NCBI GenBank assembly: GCA_945834475.1
Contig: CAMAHK010000010.1
Coordinates: forward strand, 1-50,594
Direction: 5' to 3'
From: an uncultured Verrucomicrobiota bacterium
GTDB lineage: Bacteria; Verrucomicrobiota; Kiritimatiellia; RFP12; UBA1067
Length of the DNA: 50,594 nt
Part shown: positions 35,226 to 43,163 of the stretch, one piece after another
Layout: each line of letters starts with the position of its first letter
Numbering within the stretch: the stretch's first letter is position 1
The notes under the pieces: generated by a model
Told to the model about the DNA's origin: nothing
The model's database searches: none
Seen by the model: only the letters and a program-made list of their open reading frames with translations
Position numbers and translations under genes: made by a program

Positions 35226-37415
35226 ATGAAGCAGATGCATATCATCAAGCGGTCCGGGCAGGAGGTGCCGTTTGACGTGACGAAGATTGAGAACGCGATT
35301 CGCAAGGCGTCCAACGCCGTGGATCCCATCGAAGCGCTCTCGGAAGACCGCATCAAGCTCATTGCGAAGGAAGTCTCGGGCGTCTGCGAGGCGCGCGATC
35401 GGGCGATGCACGTCGAAGAGATTCAGGACGTCGTCGAGAACAAAATCATGGAGCTCGGCTCCCGGATTGTCGCGAAGAAGTACATCGTCTACCGCTACAA
35501 GCGTGAATTGGCGCGTAAGGCGAACACGACCGACGAGCAGATCCTGTCGCTCATCGAGTGCAATAACGAAGATGTCAAGCAGGAGAACGCGAACAAGAAT
35601 CCGACGATCAACTCGGTTCAGCGCGACTACATGGCGGGCGAGGTGTCGAAGGATGTCTCGGCGCGTCTCCTCCTGCCGCAGGATATCGTCCAGGCCCACA
35701 AGGACGGTCTCATCCACTTCCACGACATGGACTACTACGCGCAGCACATGCACAACTGCGACCTCGTCAATCTCGAGGACATGTTGCAGAACGGCACGGT
35801 CATCTCCGGCACGATGATCGAGAAGCCGAAGAGCTTCTCCACCGCGTGCAACATTGCGACGCAGATCATTGCGCAGGTCGCCTCGAATCAGTACGGCGGT
35901 CAGTCCATCTCGCTCACGCACCTCGCGCCGTTCGTTGATGTTTCGCGTCAGGTGATCCGCAAGGAACTCGAGAACGAATGTGCGGCGGCGGGCGTCACGA
36001 TGGCGGCCGACAAGTTCGACGCGATTGTCGAGAAGCGCGTCCGCAAGGAGATCGAGAAGGGCGTGCAGACGATCCAGTACCAGGTCGTGACGCTCATGAC
36101 GACGAACGGCCAGGCGCCATTTGTGACGGTCTTCATGTATCTCGGAGAAGCGCGCAACGAGCAGGAGAAGAAGGATCTCGCGATGATCATCGAGGAGGTT
36201 CTCAACGAGCGCATCAAGGGCGTCAAGAACGAGCAGGGCGTCTACATCACGCCGGCGTTCCCGAAGCTCATCTATGTTCTTGAACCCGAGAACATCTCGG
36301 AGGATCAACCCTACTGGTATCTCACGGAGCTTTCCGCGAAGTGCACGGCGAAGCGCATGGTGCCCGACTACATCTCCGAGAAGAAGATGCTCGAGTACAA
36401 GGTCGACAAGAACGGCAACGGCAACGTCTACACGTGCATGGGCTGCCGCTCGTTCCTGACGCCATTCATCGACGAGAACGGGAAGCCGAAGTACTACGGC
36501 CGCTTCAACCAGGGCGTCGTCACGATCAACCTCGTGGACATCGCGCTCTCGGCGCACGGCGACATGGAGCGCTTCTGGCAGCTTTTCGAAGAGCGCTGCG
36601 AGCTCTGCCACAAGGCGCTCCAGTGTCGTCACGAGCGCCTCACGGGTACGCTCTCCGACGCGGCGCCGATCCTCTGGCAGTATGGTGCGCTCACGCGTCT
36701 CCAGAAGGGCGAGCCGATCGACAAGTACCTGCACGGCGGCTATTCAACGCTTTCTCTTGGCTACGCGGGCCTTTGGGAGTGCGTCTACGCGCTCAACCAG
36801 AAGAAGCTCACCGAGCCCGAGGGCGAGAAGCTCGGCCTCGAGATCATGAGGAAGCTCAACGAGTTCACCGCGAAGTGGAAGGCGGCCGAGAACATCGACT
36901 ACTCGCTTTACGGCACGCCCCTCGAGTCTACGACCTATAAGTTCGCGAAGTGCCTGCAGAAGCGTTTCGGCGTCGTCAAGGGCGTCACTGACAAGAACTA
37001 CATCACGAACTCGTACCACATCCACGTGACCGAGCCGATTGATGCGTTTAAGAAGCTCGAGATTGAGGCGAAGTTCCAGCGTCTCTCGCCGGGCGGCGCG
37101 ATCAGCTACGTTGAGGTGCCGAACATGCAGAACAACCTGCCGGCCGTCCTCGCGATCATGAAGTACATCTACGAGAACATCATGTATGCCGAGCTCAACA
37201 CCAAGTCGGACTACTGCCAGGTGTGCGGCTTCGACGGCGAGATCGAGATCGTCAAAGATGCGAGCGGCAAGCTGATCTGGAAGTGTCCGAAGTGCGGCAA
37301 CACCGACGAGGCGAAGCTCAACGTCGCCCGCCGTACCTGCGGCTACATCGGTAGCCAGTTCTGGAACCAGGGCCGTACCCAGGAAATCAAGGAACGCGTG
37401 TTGCACGTGTCGTGA
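35226..37415 (+). CDS. nrdD: anaerobic ribonucleoside-triphosphate reductase (class III)
   Basis: 729 residues; makes deoxyribonucleotides without oxygen by a glycyl-radical mechanism. The N-terminal ATP-cone (about 1-95, IIKRSGQEVPFD) is the allosteric domain. The C-terminal zinc site (CQVCG ... CPKC) precedes the glycyl-radical motif RRTCGYIG, with Gly706 as the radical carrier. Activation requires NrdG, encoded immediately downstream. The upstream leader is about 70 bases, with an NrdR-box-like promoter. Confidence 0.96.
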   Translation: MKQMHIIKRSGQEVPFDVTKIENAIRKASNAVDPIEALSEDRIKLIAKEVSGVCEARDRAMHVEEIQDVVENKIMELGSRIVAKKYIVYRYKRELARKANTTDEQILSLIECNNEDVKQENANKNPTINSVQRDYMAGEVSKDVSARLLLPQDIVQAHKDGLIHFHDMDYYAQHMHNCDLVNLEDMLQNGTVISGTMIEKPKSFSTACNIATQIIAQVASNQYGGQSISLTHLAPFVDVSRQVIRKELENECAAAGVTMAADKFDAIVEKRVRKEIEKGVQTIQYQVVTLMTTNGQAPFVTVFMYLGEARNEQEKKDLAMIIEEVLNERIKGVKNEQGVYITPAFPKLIYVLEPENISEDQPYWYLTELSAKCTAKRMVPDYISEKKMLEYKVDKNGNGNVYTCMGCRSFLTPFIDENGKPKYYGRFNQGVVTINLVDIALSAHGDMERFWQLFEERCELCHKALQCRHERLTGTLSDAAPILWQYGALTRLQKGEPIDKYLHGGYSTLSLGYAGLWECVYALNQKKLTEPEGEKLGLEIMRKLNEFTAKWKAAENIDYSLYGTPLESTTYKFAKCLQKRFGVVKGVTDKNYITNSYHIHVTEPIDAFKKLEIEAKFQRLSPGGAISYVEVPNMQNNLPAVLAIMKYIYENIMYAELNTKSDYCQVCGFDGEIEIVKDASGKLIWKCPKCGNTDEAKLNVARRTCGYIGSQFWNQGRTQEIKERVLHVS

Positions 37416-37420
37416 TGCAT

Positions 37421-37449
37421 CGTACCGCGAGCCGTCTCGGCCGCGGCGC
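37421..37449. repeat. family A palindromic element between nrdD and nrdG
   Basis: CGTACCGCGAGCCGTCTCGG then CCGCGGCGC. It lies 6 bases after the nrdD stop. Confidence 0.8.
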
Positions 37450-37462
37450 CACCAAGCGCGAA

Positions 37463-38017
37463 ATGAACTATGCATCCTTGAGAACCTGCGACATTGCCAA
37501 CGGAGAGGGAGTTCGAGTCTCCCTCTTCGTTTCCGGTTGTACCCATAAGTGCAAGGGGTGCTTCAATCAGGATGCACAGTCGTTCGCGTACGGTGAGCCG
37601 TTCACGCGTGAAGTCGAGGACCGGATTCTCGACGCGCTCGCGCCCGACTACATTGCGGGCCTGACGCTGCTCGGCGGCGAACCGATGGAGCCCGACAACC
37701 AGCGCGCGCTCGCGCCGTTCCTTCGGCGCTTTCGCGAACGGTTCGGCGCAACGAAGACGCTTTGGATCTACACGGGCTGCGTCTATGAACTTGATCTGTT
37801 GCCGTCGTCTGGCGAGGCGATTGGCATCGAATACTCGACGCCGCACCGGCGGTGGCGCACGGAAGTTACCGACGAGATCCTCTCGATGACGGACGTCCTG
37901 GTCGACGGTCCGTTCGTCGAGGCTTTGAAAGACATCTCGCTCCGCTTCCGTGGCAGCTCGAACCAGAGAATCATCGCGCTGAAGAAGTGTGACGGAGCGG
38001 GAGAGTACCCGGCGTGA
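37463..38017 (+). CDS. nrdG: anaerobic ribonucleotide reductase activating protein
   Basis: 184 residues from ATG 37463; radical-SAM activase that makes the glycyl radical on NrdD. The CxxxCxxC cluster reads CTHKCKGC, followed by the GGEP motif (LLGGEPMEP). A longer frame from 37412 overlaps the nrdD stop and would add 17 residues, but those come from a palindromic element (37421-37449), so the native start is more likely 37463. The stop codon lies in the arm of another inverted repeat (38006-38076), so the last residues EYPA are repeat-encoded. Confidence 0.9.
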   Translation: MNYASLRTCDIANGEGVRVSLFVSGCTHKCKGCFNQDAQSFAYGEPFTREVEDRILDALAPDYIAGLTLLGGEPMEPDNQRALAPFLRRFRERFGATKTLWIYTGCVYELDLLPSSGEAIGIEYSTPHRRWRTEVTDEILSMTDVLVDGPFVEALKDISLRFRGSSNQRIIALKKCDGAGEYPA

Positions 38018-38076
38018 CCTCACGCCGAGGCAGAGTAACGGCTTTTCAGCGCCACGGCGTGAGGTCACGCCGGGTA
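38006..38076. repeat. 22-bp perfect inverted repeat made of palindromic arms
   Basis: TACCCGGCGTGACCTCACGC and following bases (38006-38027) pair perfectly with 38055-38076. Each arm is itself palindromic (CGGCGTGA against TCACGCCG). It covers the nrdG stop and the gap before the MscS gene. It differs from the two commoner repeat families but may act as a further family or as a terminator. Confidence 0.85.
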
Positions 38077-38096
38077 CTTTAAGGGAGACGACCAAA

Positions 38097-38927
38097 ATGA
38101 CGACACAAGTTTCGGAACAGGCGAATCAACTCATGGTCTGGCTGCAGACGCGCGGGGTCGAAATCGGCCTTACTGCGATTCATGCGCTCGTGATTCTCGC
38201 GATCGGCGCGGTGGTCATCCACTTCCTCTCGAAGGCGCTCATGAAGATGCTTGAAAAGACGAAGCTCGGACGCGAGTCGCTGATCGCGAAGTTCATCGTT
38301 TCGGTGGCGGTGAAGACGGCGTGGGCGTTTCTGATCGTCGTCGTCCTCGGCAAGCTCGGCGTGGACGTCGGGCCGATTATCGCGGGTCTCGGTGTCACGG
38401 GCTTTGTGCTTGGCTTCGCGTTCCAAGAGTCGCTCGGTAGCTTTGCGGCTGGCCTTATGATCGCCCTCAACAAGCCGTTCAAGGTTGGTGAGTACGTGGC
38501 GGTCGCGGGCTTCGAGGGGACGGTCCTTCATCTCGACATGATGGCGGTCACGCTCTCGACGGCCGACAACCGCAAGATCACGATTCCCAACAAGCAGGCG
38601 TGGGGACAGCCGATCGTCAACTATTCGGCGCTCGAGCTACGGCGCGTCGACCTTACGATCGGCATCGCCTACGGAGCCGACATCGAACTCGCCCAGAAGA
38701 CGGCGATCGAGACGCTTGCGGCGTTGCCGCAGGTCATTGCTCATCCGCCGCCGATGGCCGAGGTGAAGTCGCTTGACGACAGTGCGGTCACGCTGACGGT
38801 GCGCGCTTGGGTCAAGAATGCCGACTACTGGACGGTCTTCTTCAACGGCAACCGCCTCGTGAAGAAGGCTTTTGATGCAGCTGGACTGGCGATTCCGTTC
38901 CCGCAGATCGACGTCCACATGGTCTGA
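38097..38927 (+). CDS. mscS: small-conductance mechanosensitive channel, MscS type
   Basis: 276 residues. Three N-terminal membrane helices and the pore-lining Gly/Ala-rich helix with GLGVTGFVLGFAFQESLGSF, then a soluble vestibule domain (VGEYVAVAGFEGTVLHLD and NRKITIPNKQ). MscS channels open under hypo-osmotic tension to release solutes. AAGGGAG precedes the ATG at 38097; the longer upstream frame runs through the inverted repeat. Confidence 0.93.
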   Translation: MTTQVSEQANQLMVWLQTRGVEIGLTAIHALVILAIGAVVIHFLSKALMKMLEKTKLGRESLIAKFIVSVAVKTAWAFLIVVVLGKLGVDVGPIIAGLGVTGFVLGFAFQESLGSFAAGLMIALNKPFKVGEYVAVAGFEGTVLHLDMMAVTLSTADNRKITIPNKQAWGQPIVNYSALELRRVDLTIGIAYGADIELAQKTAIETLAALPQVIAHPPPMAEVKSLDDSAVTLTVRAWVKNADYWTVFFNGNRLVKKAFDAAGLAIPFPQIDVHMV

Positions 38928-38955
38928 TGCCGTCCTCGGGAGGACGTGGCTAAAG

Positions 38956-39585
38956 CTATTCCGCCTGGGCGCGGACAAGTTCGCGCAGGGTTACCGGCAG
39001 GAGGTTCGCGCGGTCGAGATCCTTGAGGGGACACCATTCGAAAGAGATCCAGTCCTCCTGGCTTTCGGCCGACATTTCCTCGAGGTCAAGGCGATAGATG
39101 AGATTGATCTCGCAATGTCGCTTGCCGTGCTGGTCGAAGGCGTTCTCGATGCAGCCGACGAGGGCGCCGGCCGTTGAGCCGACGCCGAGTTCTTCTCGGA
39201 CCTCGCGCACCAGCGCCGTCTGTCCCGATTCGCCGAATTCGATGTGTCCGCCCGGCAGGTAGGACGACTTCGCGCCCTTGCCGCGGCAAAGGAGAACCTG
39301 TCCGTCCTTGATCGCGATGCCGCGCGCAATGGTCTCGATGACGCCGCGGCTGCCGGCAAAGATCTTCTCATAGACGCCGTAGACGGTGTCCCGCTCGGCC
39401 GCCGGCGTTGCCGCGAGGGCGCGGTCGAACGTCCGTCGTTCGCGTTCGGCATCGGCCAGGGGAAGTCCCTGCCGACGCTTTGCTTCGGCAAGTTGCGCGG
39501 CGAGGGCGAAGCGTTCGTTCAGCACGTCAATCAGTCGGTCGTCAATGCGGTCGATGGCCTGTTCGAGTTCGTGAATGGTTTCCAT
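38956..39585 (-). CDS. chorismate mutase-Nudix hydrolase fusion
   Basis: 209 residues, transcribed leftward. Residues 1-83 are an AroQ-type chorismate mutase helix bundle (LEQAIDRIDDRLIDVLNER, then AEAKRRQG and DAERER; Arg25, Lys36 and Asp45 are in the expected places). Residues 86-209 are a Nudix hydrolase with a complete Nudix box at 112-134, read as GGHIEF, GESGQTALV and REVREELG. The pairing of an aromatic amino acid enzyme with a nucleotide-diphosphate hydrolase is unusual. The leaderless promoter on the minus strand fixes the start at 39585. Confidence 0.88.
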   Translation of the reverse strand: METIHELEQAIDRIDDRLIDVLNERFALAAQLAEAKRRQGLPLADAERERRTFDRALAATPAAERDTVYGVYEKIFAGSRGVIETIARGIAIKDGQVLLCRGKGAKSSYLPGGHIEFGESGQTALVREVREELGVGSTAGALVGCIENAFDQHGKRHCEINLIYRLDLEEMSAESQEDWISFEWCPLKDLDRANLLPVTLRELVRAQAE

Positions 39586-39592
39586 ATCCCAT

Positions 39593-39601
39593 AGTATATC
39601 A
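39593..39601 (-). promoter_or_regulatory. extended -10 promoter (minus strand), leaderless type
   Basis: On the minus strand TGATATACT, with TATACT at 39593-39598, 7 bases before the ATG of the chorismate mutase-Nudix gene. It faces away from the murI promoter 30 bases to the right. Confidence 0.65.
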
Positions 39602-39627
39602 CGAATGGACGGCGTTGGGGCCGTTTA

Positions 39628-39636
39628 TGCTATAAT
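39628..39636 (+). promoter_or_regulatory. extended -10 promoter of the murI operon, leaderless type
   Basis: TGCTATAAT with TATAAT at 39631-39636, 8 bases before ATG 39645. It drives murI, the SDR gene, queH, birA and dtd. Confidence 0.75.
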
Positions 39637-39644
39637 ATGGGCCA

Positions 39645-40436
39645 ATGCGTTTCTCAAGGAGCGGAATTCAATTGGCTGAAAGCCCCCAGATGTCCGGTTC
39701 TCAGGTTCTTCGTGTCGGTTTTTTCGACAGCGGGGTCGGTGGACTTTGTATTCTTCGTGCATTTCAGGCCCTGTGTCCTGGCGTCGAGACCGAGTACATC
39801 GCCGACACGGCGCATTGTCCCTACGGCAATCGTCCGTCCGAGGAAATCCGCAAGCTCTCCGAGGCGAACGTCAGGAAGCTCCTGAAAGCAGGCTGCCAGA
39901 TGATCGTTGTCGCGTGCAACACGGCGACGGCTGCGGCGATTGATTACCTGCGTGCGAAGTATCCGGACGTGCCGTTCGTCGGACTCGAGCCCGCGATTAA
40001 GCCCGCGGCGCAAAAGTCGAAGACGGGCATCGTTGGCGTACTGGCGACGGCCGGGACCTTTCACGGACGGCTCTATAACGAGACGAAGGCGAAGTTTGCG
40101 AAGAATACGACCGTTCTGGCCGTCGTCGCCGACGAGTTCGTCGAGGCCGTGGAGAAGATGTATGCGGGGATGGGGGTGGAGGAGATTTTGTTGCGGCTGG
40201 GAGACGCCGCGGGCGGGGACGCACCGCGGTACGGGGATCTCGAGCCGATCGTGCGGCGGCGGATCGAGCCGCTCTTGAAGGCCGGGTGCGACAAGGTCGT
40301 CCTCGGGTGTACGCATTTCCCGCATCTGAAGCCGCTCATCGAGAAGATTTGCGGCGATCGGGCCGAGGTGCTGGATCCGGCACCGGCTGTGGCGCGACAG
40401 GCGAAACGGATCCTGATGGAAAGGGGCTGGCTGTGA
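39645..40436 (+). CDS. murI: glutamate racemase
   Basis: 263 residues; supplies D-glutamate for peptidoglycan. The two catalytic cysteines are Cys91 (VACNTATAAA) and Cys222 (LGCTHFPHL), and the N-terminal FFDSGVGG motif is intact with Asp28. The promoter supports the start at 39645, which gives about 20 extra N-terminal residues; ATG 39690 is an alternative. A palindromic element is inserted in frame at 40200-40235 (GDAAGGDAPRYG). The stop overlaps the SDR gene's GTG. Confidence 0.95.
   Translation: MRFSRSGIQLAESPQMSGSQVLRVGFFDSGVGGLCILRAFQALCPGVETEYIADTAHCPYGNRPSEEIRKLSEANVRKLLKAGCQMIVVACNTATAAAIDYLRAKYPDVPFVGLEPAIKPAAQKSKTGIVGVLATAGTFHGRLYNETKAKFAKNTTVLAVVADEFVEAVEKMYAGMGVEEILLRLGDAAGGDAPRYGDLEPIVRRRIEPLLKAGCDKVVLGCTHFPHLKPLIEKICGDRAEVLDPAPAVARQAKRILMERGWL
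40200..40235. repeat. family A palindromic element in murI
   Basis: GGAGACGCCGCGGGCGGGGA, then CGCACCGCGGTACGGG; in frame, between conserved murI segments. Confidence 0.8.
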
Positions 40437-41182
40437 AATCGGTTTTGGTCACGGGCGGAACGACGCGCATCGGCAAGGCGATTGCCGAACGCCTGCGGGC
40501 GGACGGCTGGCGCGTTCTCACGAGTTCGCATCGGGTGGATGCGGGAGCCGACATCGTCGCCAATCTCGCCGAGCCGATGGGCCCTGCGCGTCTTTACGCG
40601 GCGGTGATGGAACTTCTGGACGGTCAGCCGCCGGACGCCCTCGTCAACAACGCCGCGCTCTATGTCGGCGAGGACGCCGAAATCGAGGCGATTGACTTCA
40701 TTGCGCCGAAGAAGCTGACGATGCTGATGGCGGGACGCGAGACGGCCGACCGTGGCAGTGTTGTGAATATCCTCGATACGCGGGTGTTGAACACCGTACC
40801 GCGGTGCGTCCCCGCCCGAACAGCCGAGCGAAGCGAGACAGCCGCAGGCCGCGTAGGACAGACCTCCGTTACCACGCCGCGGCCGGGGACGGCTCGCGGT
40901 ACGGAGTCGGCCTACACGCGCGCCAAGACGGCGCTCCTCGCCTACACGTGCGATTCGGCAGAGACATTCGCCGAGACGCTACGCGTGAATGCCGTCGCAC
41001 CGGGACCGGTTCTGGCGCCGACGCAAATCCATGAGAAGGCCGGGGAACTGCTCGTCGACCGTCCGACGGTCGACGATGTCGCGGCGGCCGTCGCCTATCT
41101 GCTGTCGGCCCGCGCGACGACGGGCTGCGTGATTCCGGTGGACGGGGGACAGTCCCTGCTGGCACGCGAGGATGCCGAATGA
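40433..41182 (+). CDS. SDR-family oxidoreductase, pteridine-reductase-like
   Basis: 249 residues from GTG 40433, which overlaps the murI stop (GTGA). The Rossmann motif VTGGTTRIGKAIAE has Arg in place of the usual second Gly, the TGxxxRxG form of pteridine/dihydromonapterin reductases (PTR1, FolM). NNAALY and the catalytic YTRAK are present, and PVDGGQ near the end is typical. A palindromic element (40793-40910) inserts about 39 residues between the fifth strand and the catalytic Tyr, exactly beside the active site. A folate or pteridine role is inferred. Confidence 0.87.
   Translation: MKSVLVTGGTTRIGKAIAERLRADGWRVLTSSHRVDAGADIVANLAEPMGPARLYAAVMELLDGQPPDALVNNAALYVGEDAEIEAIDFIAPKKLTMLMAGRETADRGSVVNILDTRVLNTVPRCVPARTAERSETAAGRVGQTSVTTPRPGTARGTESAYTRAKTALLAYTCDSAETFAETLRVNAVAPGPVLAPTQIHEKAGELLVDRPTVDDVAAAVAYLLSARATTGCVIPVDGGQSLLAREDAE
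40793..40910. repeat. family A palindromic element, long inverted pair, in the SDR gene
   Basis: Begins ACCGTACCGCGGTGCGTCCC and ends GGCTCGCGGTACGGAG. About 118 bases in frame. Confidence 0.85.
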
Positions 41183-41775
41183 GTCGTGTCGTTCTTCATA
41201 CCTGTTGCGGTCCATGTGCCTCGGCTTGTGTGCCGCGGCTCAAGGCGGACAATCATGAGGTCGTGATGTACTTCGCGAACTCGAACATCGACACGCGCGA
41301 AGAGTACGAGAAGCGTCTCGCCGAGGCGCGCAAGCTCGCGGCGGTGGAGGGTGTGCGTCTTGAGGCCGAGCCCTACGATCATGACGAATGGCTACGCGAG
41401 GTCGCGGCGGGGTACGAGAACGAGCCCGAGAAGGGTGCGCGTTGCGCGCGGTGCTTCCGCTACAACCTCGCAAAGGCAGCGTCCTTCGCGGAGCGCGAGG
41501 GCATCGCGGGTTACACGACCTCGCTGACCGTCTCGCCCCATAAGGTGACGTCGGTGGTGTTTGCATCCGTACCGCGGTGCGTCCCCGCCTGCGGCGTTGA
41601 TAGGGACATCTTGGAGAGGACCGCAGGCGAGACGCACTGCGGTACGGAGTTCCTCCCCTACGACTTCAAGAAGAAGGGTGGCTTCCTCGAATCGACGCGC
41701 CGGGCGAAAGAACTCGGCCTCTACCGTCAGGGCTATTGCGGCTGCGAGTTCTCAAAGAGGATGATTCCCAAATGA
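41179..41775 (+). CDS. queH: epoxyqueuosine reductase QueH
   Basis: 198 residues; last step of queuosine biosynthesis in tRNA, via iron-sulphur and a second iron site. The signature HTCCGPC lies at the start and the middle shows EKGARCARCFRYNL and the end GYCGCEFS. A palindromic element (41566-41648) adds about 27 residues (VPRCVPACGVDRD ... AGETHCGT) between two conserved segments, TSLTVSPHK and YDFKKKGGF. Gene overlaps by 4 bases at both ends. Confidence 0.92.
   Translation: MSRVVLHTCCGPCASACVPRLKADNHEVVMYFANSNIDTREEYEKRLAEARKLAAVEGVRLEAEPYDHDEWLREVAAGYENEPEKGARCARCFRYNLAKAASFAEREGIAGYTTSLTVSPHKVTSVVFASVPRCVPACGVDRDILERTAGETHCGTEFLPYDFKKKGGFLESTRRAKELGLYRQGYCGCEFSKRMIPK
41566..41648. repeat. 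family A palindromic element, full inverted pair, in queH
   Basis: Begins TCCGTACCGCGGTGCGTC, ends GACGCACTGCGGTACGGA. In frame. Confidence 0.9.
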
Positions 41776-42665
41776 TTGACTGGAAGATTCATCATAAGAC
41801 GGAGACGGTGTCGACGAATGTCGACGCCCGTGCGGGTGTGCATGGCGACGTCTTCACGGCCGACTATCAGACGGCGGGACGCGGACGGCTCGACCACAAG
41901 TGGGAGTCGCCGCGCGGGAAGAATATCATGATGAGTGTCGTGTTGGATGTTGCAGGACTCGATCCTGAACATGTCGCGACCCTCCCGCTGGTCGTGGGGC
42001 TCGCCGTGGCGCGGGGAGTGGAGGAGATTCTTGTTGCGACGCGACAGGAGTGTCGCGTCCCCGTTGGGGGCGAGGCACTCCTGCCTCGCCGAAAGGTTTC
42101 CCTCAAGTGGCCGAACGATGTGCTGATTGGGGGGCGGAAGGTTGCGGGTATTCTTTGCGAACGAAAAGACGATTGCGTCATTGCGGGCATTGGCGTCAAT
42201 GTCAAGAGGCAGAGGTTTTCGCCTGAGATTGCCGACAGGGCGATCGCGGTGGAAGAGGCTTTTTGCGACGAGGCAGGAGTGCCTCGTCCCCGTTGGCGCG
42301 CGCAAGAAGTGGGGGCGAGGCACTCTTGCCTCGCCGCAAGCGTTTCGGACGCAGGACGGAACGCGCAAGATTCGCTTCGGGCGGCAGAGCCGCCGCGTCC
42401 GCTTTCTGTCGAAACTGTGCGTGATGTTGTGTTACGCGCTTTGTCGGCGGCGTACGAGCTTTGGCGCGAGGGCGGATTCGCGGCGGTGTATCCGGCGATC
42501 CGGGAGATCGACTTTTTGAGGGGACAGTCCCTCGCGGTGCGGCAGACGGATGACGATGCCGAGCCGGTCCGCGGCGTTTGCGGGGGGATCAACGCTGACG
42601 GTTCGCTTGACGTCGGCGGGGTCAAGATCTATGCCGGAGAGGCACATGTGGAGGCTTTTCGATGA
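41772..42665 (+). CDS. birA: biotin-[acetyl-CoA-carboxylase] ligase, no DNA-binding domain
   Basis: 297 residues; attaches biotin to carboxylases. ADYQTAGRGRLDHKWESP is the biotinyl-AMP motif and KWPNDVLIGGRKVAGILCE the next conserved block. It starts directly with the catalytic domain, lacking the helix-turn-helix of repressor-type BirA. Two palindromic elements lie inside: 42026-42091, before KWPNDVL, and 42261-42340, between catalytic and C-terminal domain. Start fixed by ATGA overlap with queH; the end overlaps dtd by 4 bases. Confidence 0.93.
   Translation: MIDWKIHHKTETVSTNVDARAGVHGDVFTADYQTAGRGRLDHKWESPRGKNIMMSVVLDVAGLDPEHVATLPLVVGLAVARGVEEILVATRQECRVPVGGEALLPRRKVSLKWPNDVLIGGRKVAGILCERKDDCVIAGIGVNVKRQRFSPEIADRAIAVEEAFCDEAGVPRPRWRAQEVGARHSCLAASVSDAGRNAQDSLRAAEPPRPLSVETVRDVVLRALSAAYELWREGGFAAVYPAIREIDFLRGQSLAVRQTDDDAEPVRGVCGGINADGSLDVGGVKIYAGEAHVEAFR
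42026..42091. repeat. family B palindromic element, opposed variants, in birA
   Basis: GCGACAGGAGTGTCGCGTCC then GAGGCACTCCTGCCTC as the opposed half. In frame. Confidence 0.85.
42261..42340. repeat. family B palindromic element, GAGGCA variant, opposed copies, in birA
   Basis: GAGGCAGGAGTGCCTCGTCC, then GAGGCACTCTTGCCTC. The stem bases differ from other copies but pairing is kept, which points to structural selection. Confidence 0.85.
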
Positions 42666-43114
42666 AAGCGTGGTTGCAGCGGGTGACGGAGGCGTCGGTG
42701 ACGATTGACGGCGAGAAGGTCGCGGAGATCGGTCTCGGCTACCTGGTTCTGCTGGGCGTCACGCACACGGACACGGAAAAGGATGCGGACGAGATGGCCG
42801 AACGCATTGTCAATTTGCGCGTCTTCGAGGACGAGAACCAGAAGATGAACCGCTCGATCGTCGATGCGGGCGGTTCGGTGATCGTCGTTTCGCAGTTCAC
42901 GCTCTACGCCGACACGGCGCACGGACGGCGTCCCGGCTTCTCGAACGCGGCGCGTCCCGAACTTGCGGAGCCGCTTTACGAGCGCGTTGTCGCGCGACTT
43001 CGCGAGAAGCTGGGCGAGACGCGCGTCGGCATGGGACGTTTCGGCGCCGACATGAAGGTTCGGCTTCTCAATGACGGGCCATGTTCGTTCGAGTTGAGGG
43101 TGGGGATTGGATAA
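42662..43114 (+). CDS. dtd: D-aminoacyl-tRNA deacylase
   Basis: 150 residues; removes D-amino acids mischarged on tRNA. Both conserved motifs are present: VSQFTLYAD (about 76-84) and NDGPCSFEL near the end, where the family usually reads a GP dipeptide as here. Length is normal. Start fixed by overlap with birA. Last gene of the murI operon; a family-B palindromic element separates it from the convergent phosphoesterase gene. Confidence 0.95.
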   Translation: MKAWLQRVTEASVTIDGEKVAEIGLGYLVLLGVTHTDTEKDADEMAERIVNLRVFEDENQKMNRSIVDAGGSVIVVSQFTLYADTAHGRRPGFSNAARPELAEPLYERVVARLREKLGETRVGMGRFGADMKVRLLNDGPCSFELRVGIG

Positions 43115-43134
43115 GGACGGATTGTTCTGTTGCT

Positions 43135-43163
43135 GACGCGACAGGAATGTCGCGTCCCCGTTG
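43135..43163. repeat. family B palindromic element between convergent genes
   Basis: GACGCGACAGGAATGTCGCG then TCCCCGTTG; abuts the stop of the metallophosphoesterase gene. Confidence 0.8.
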
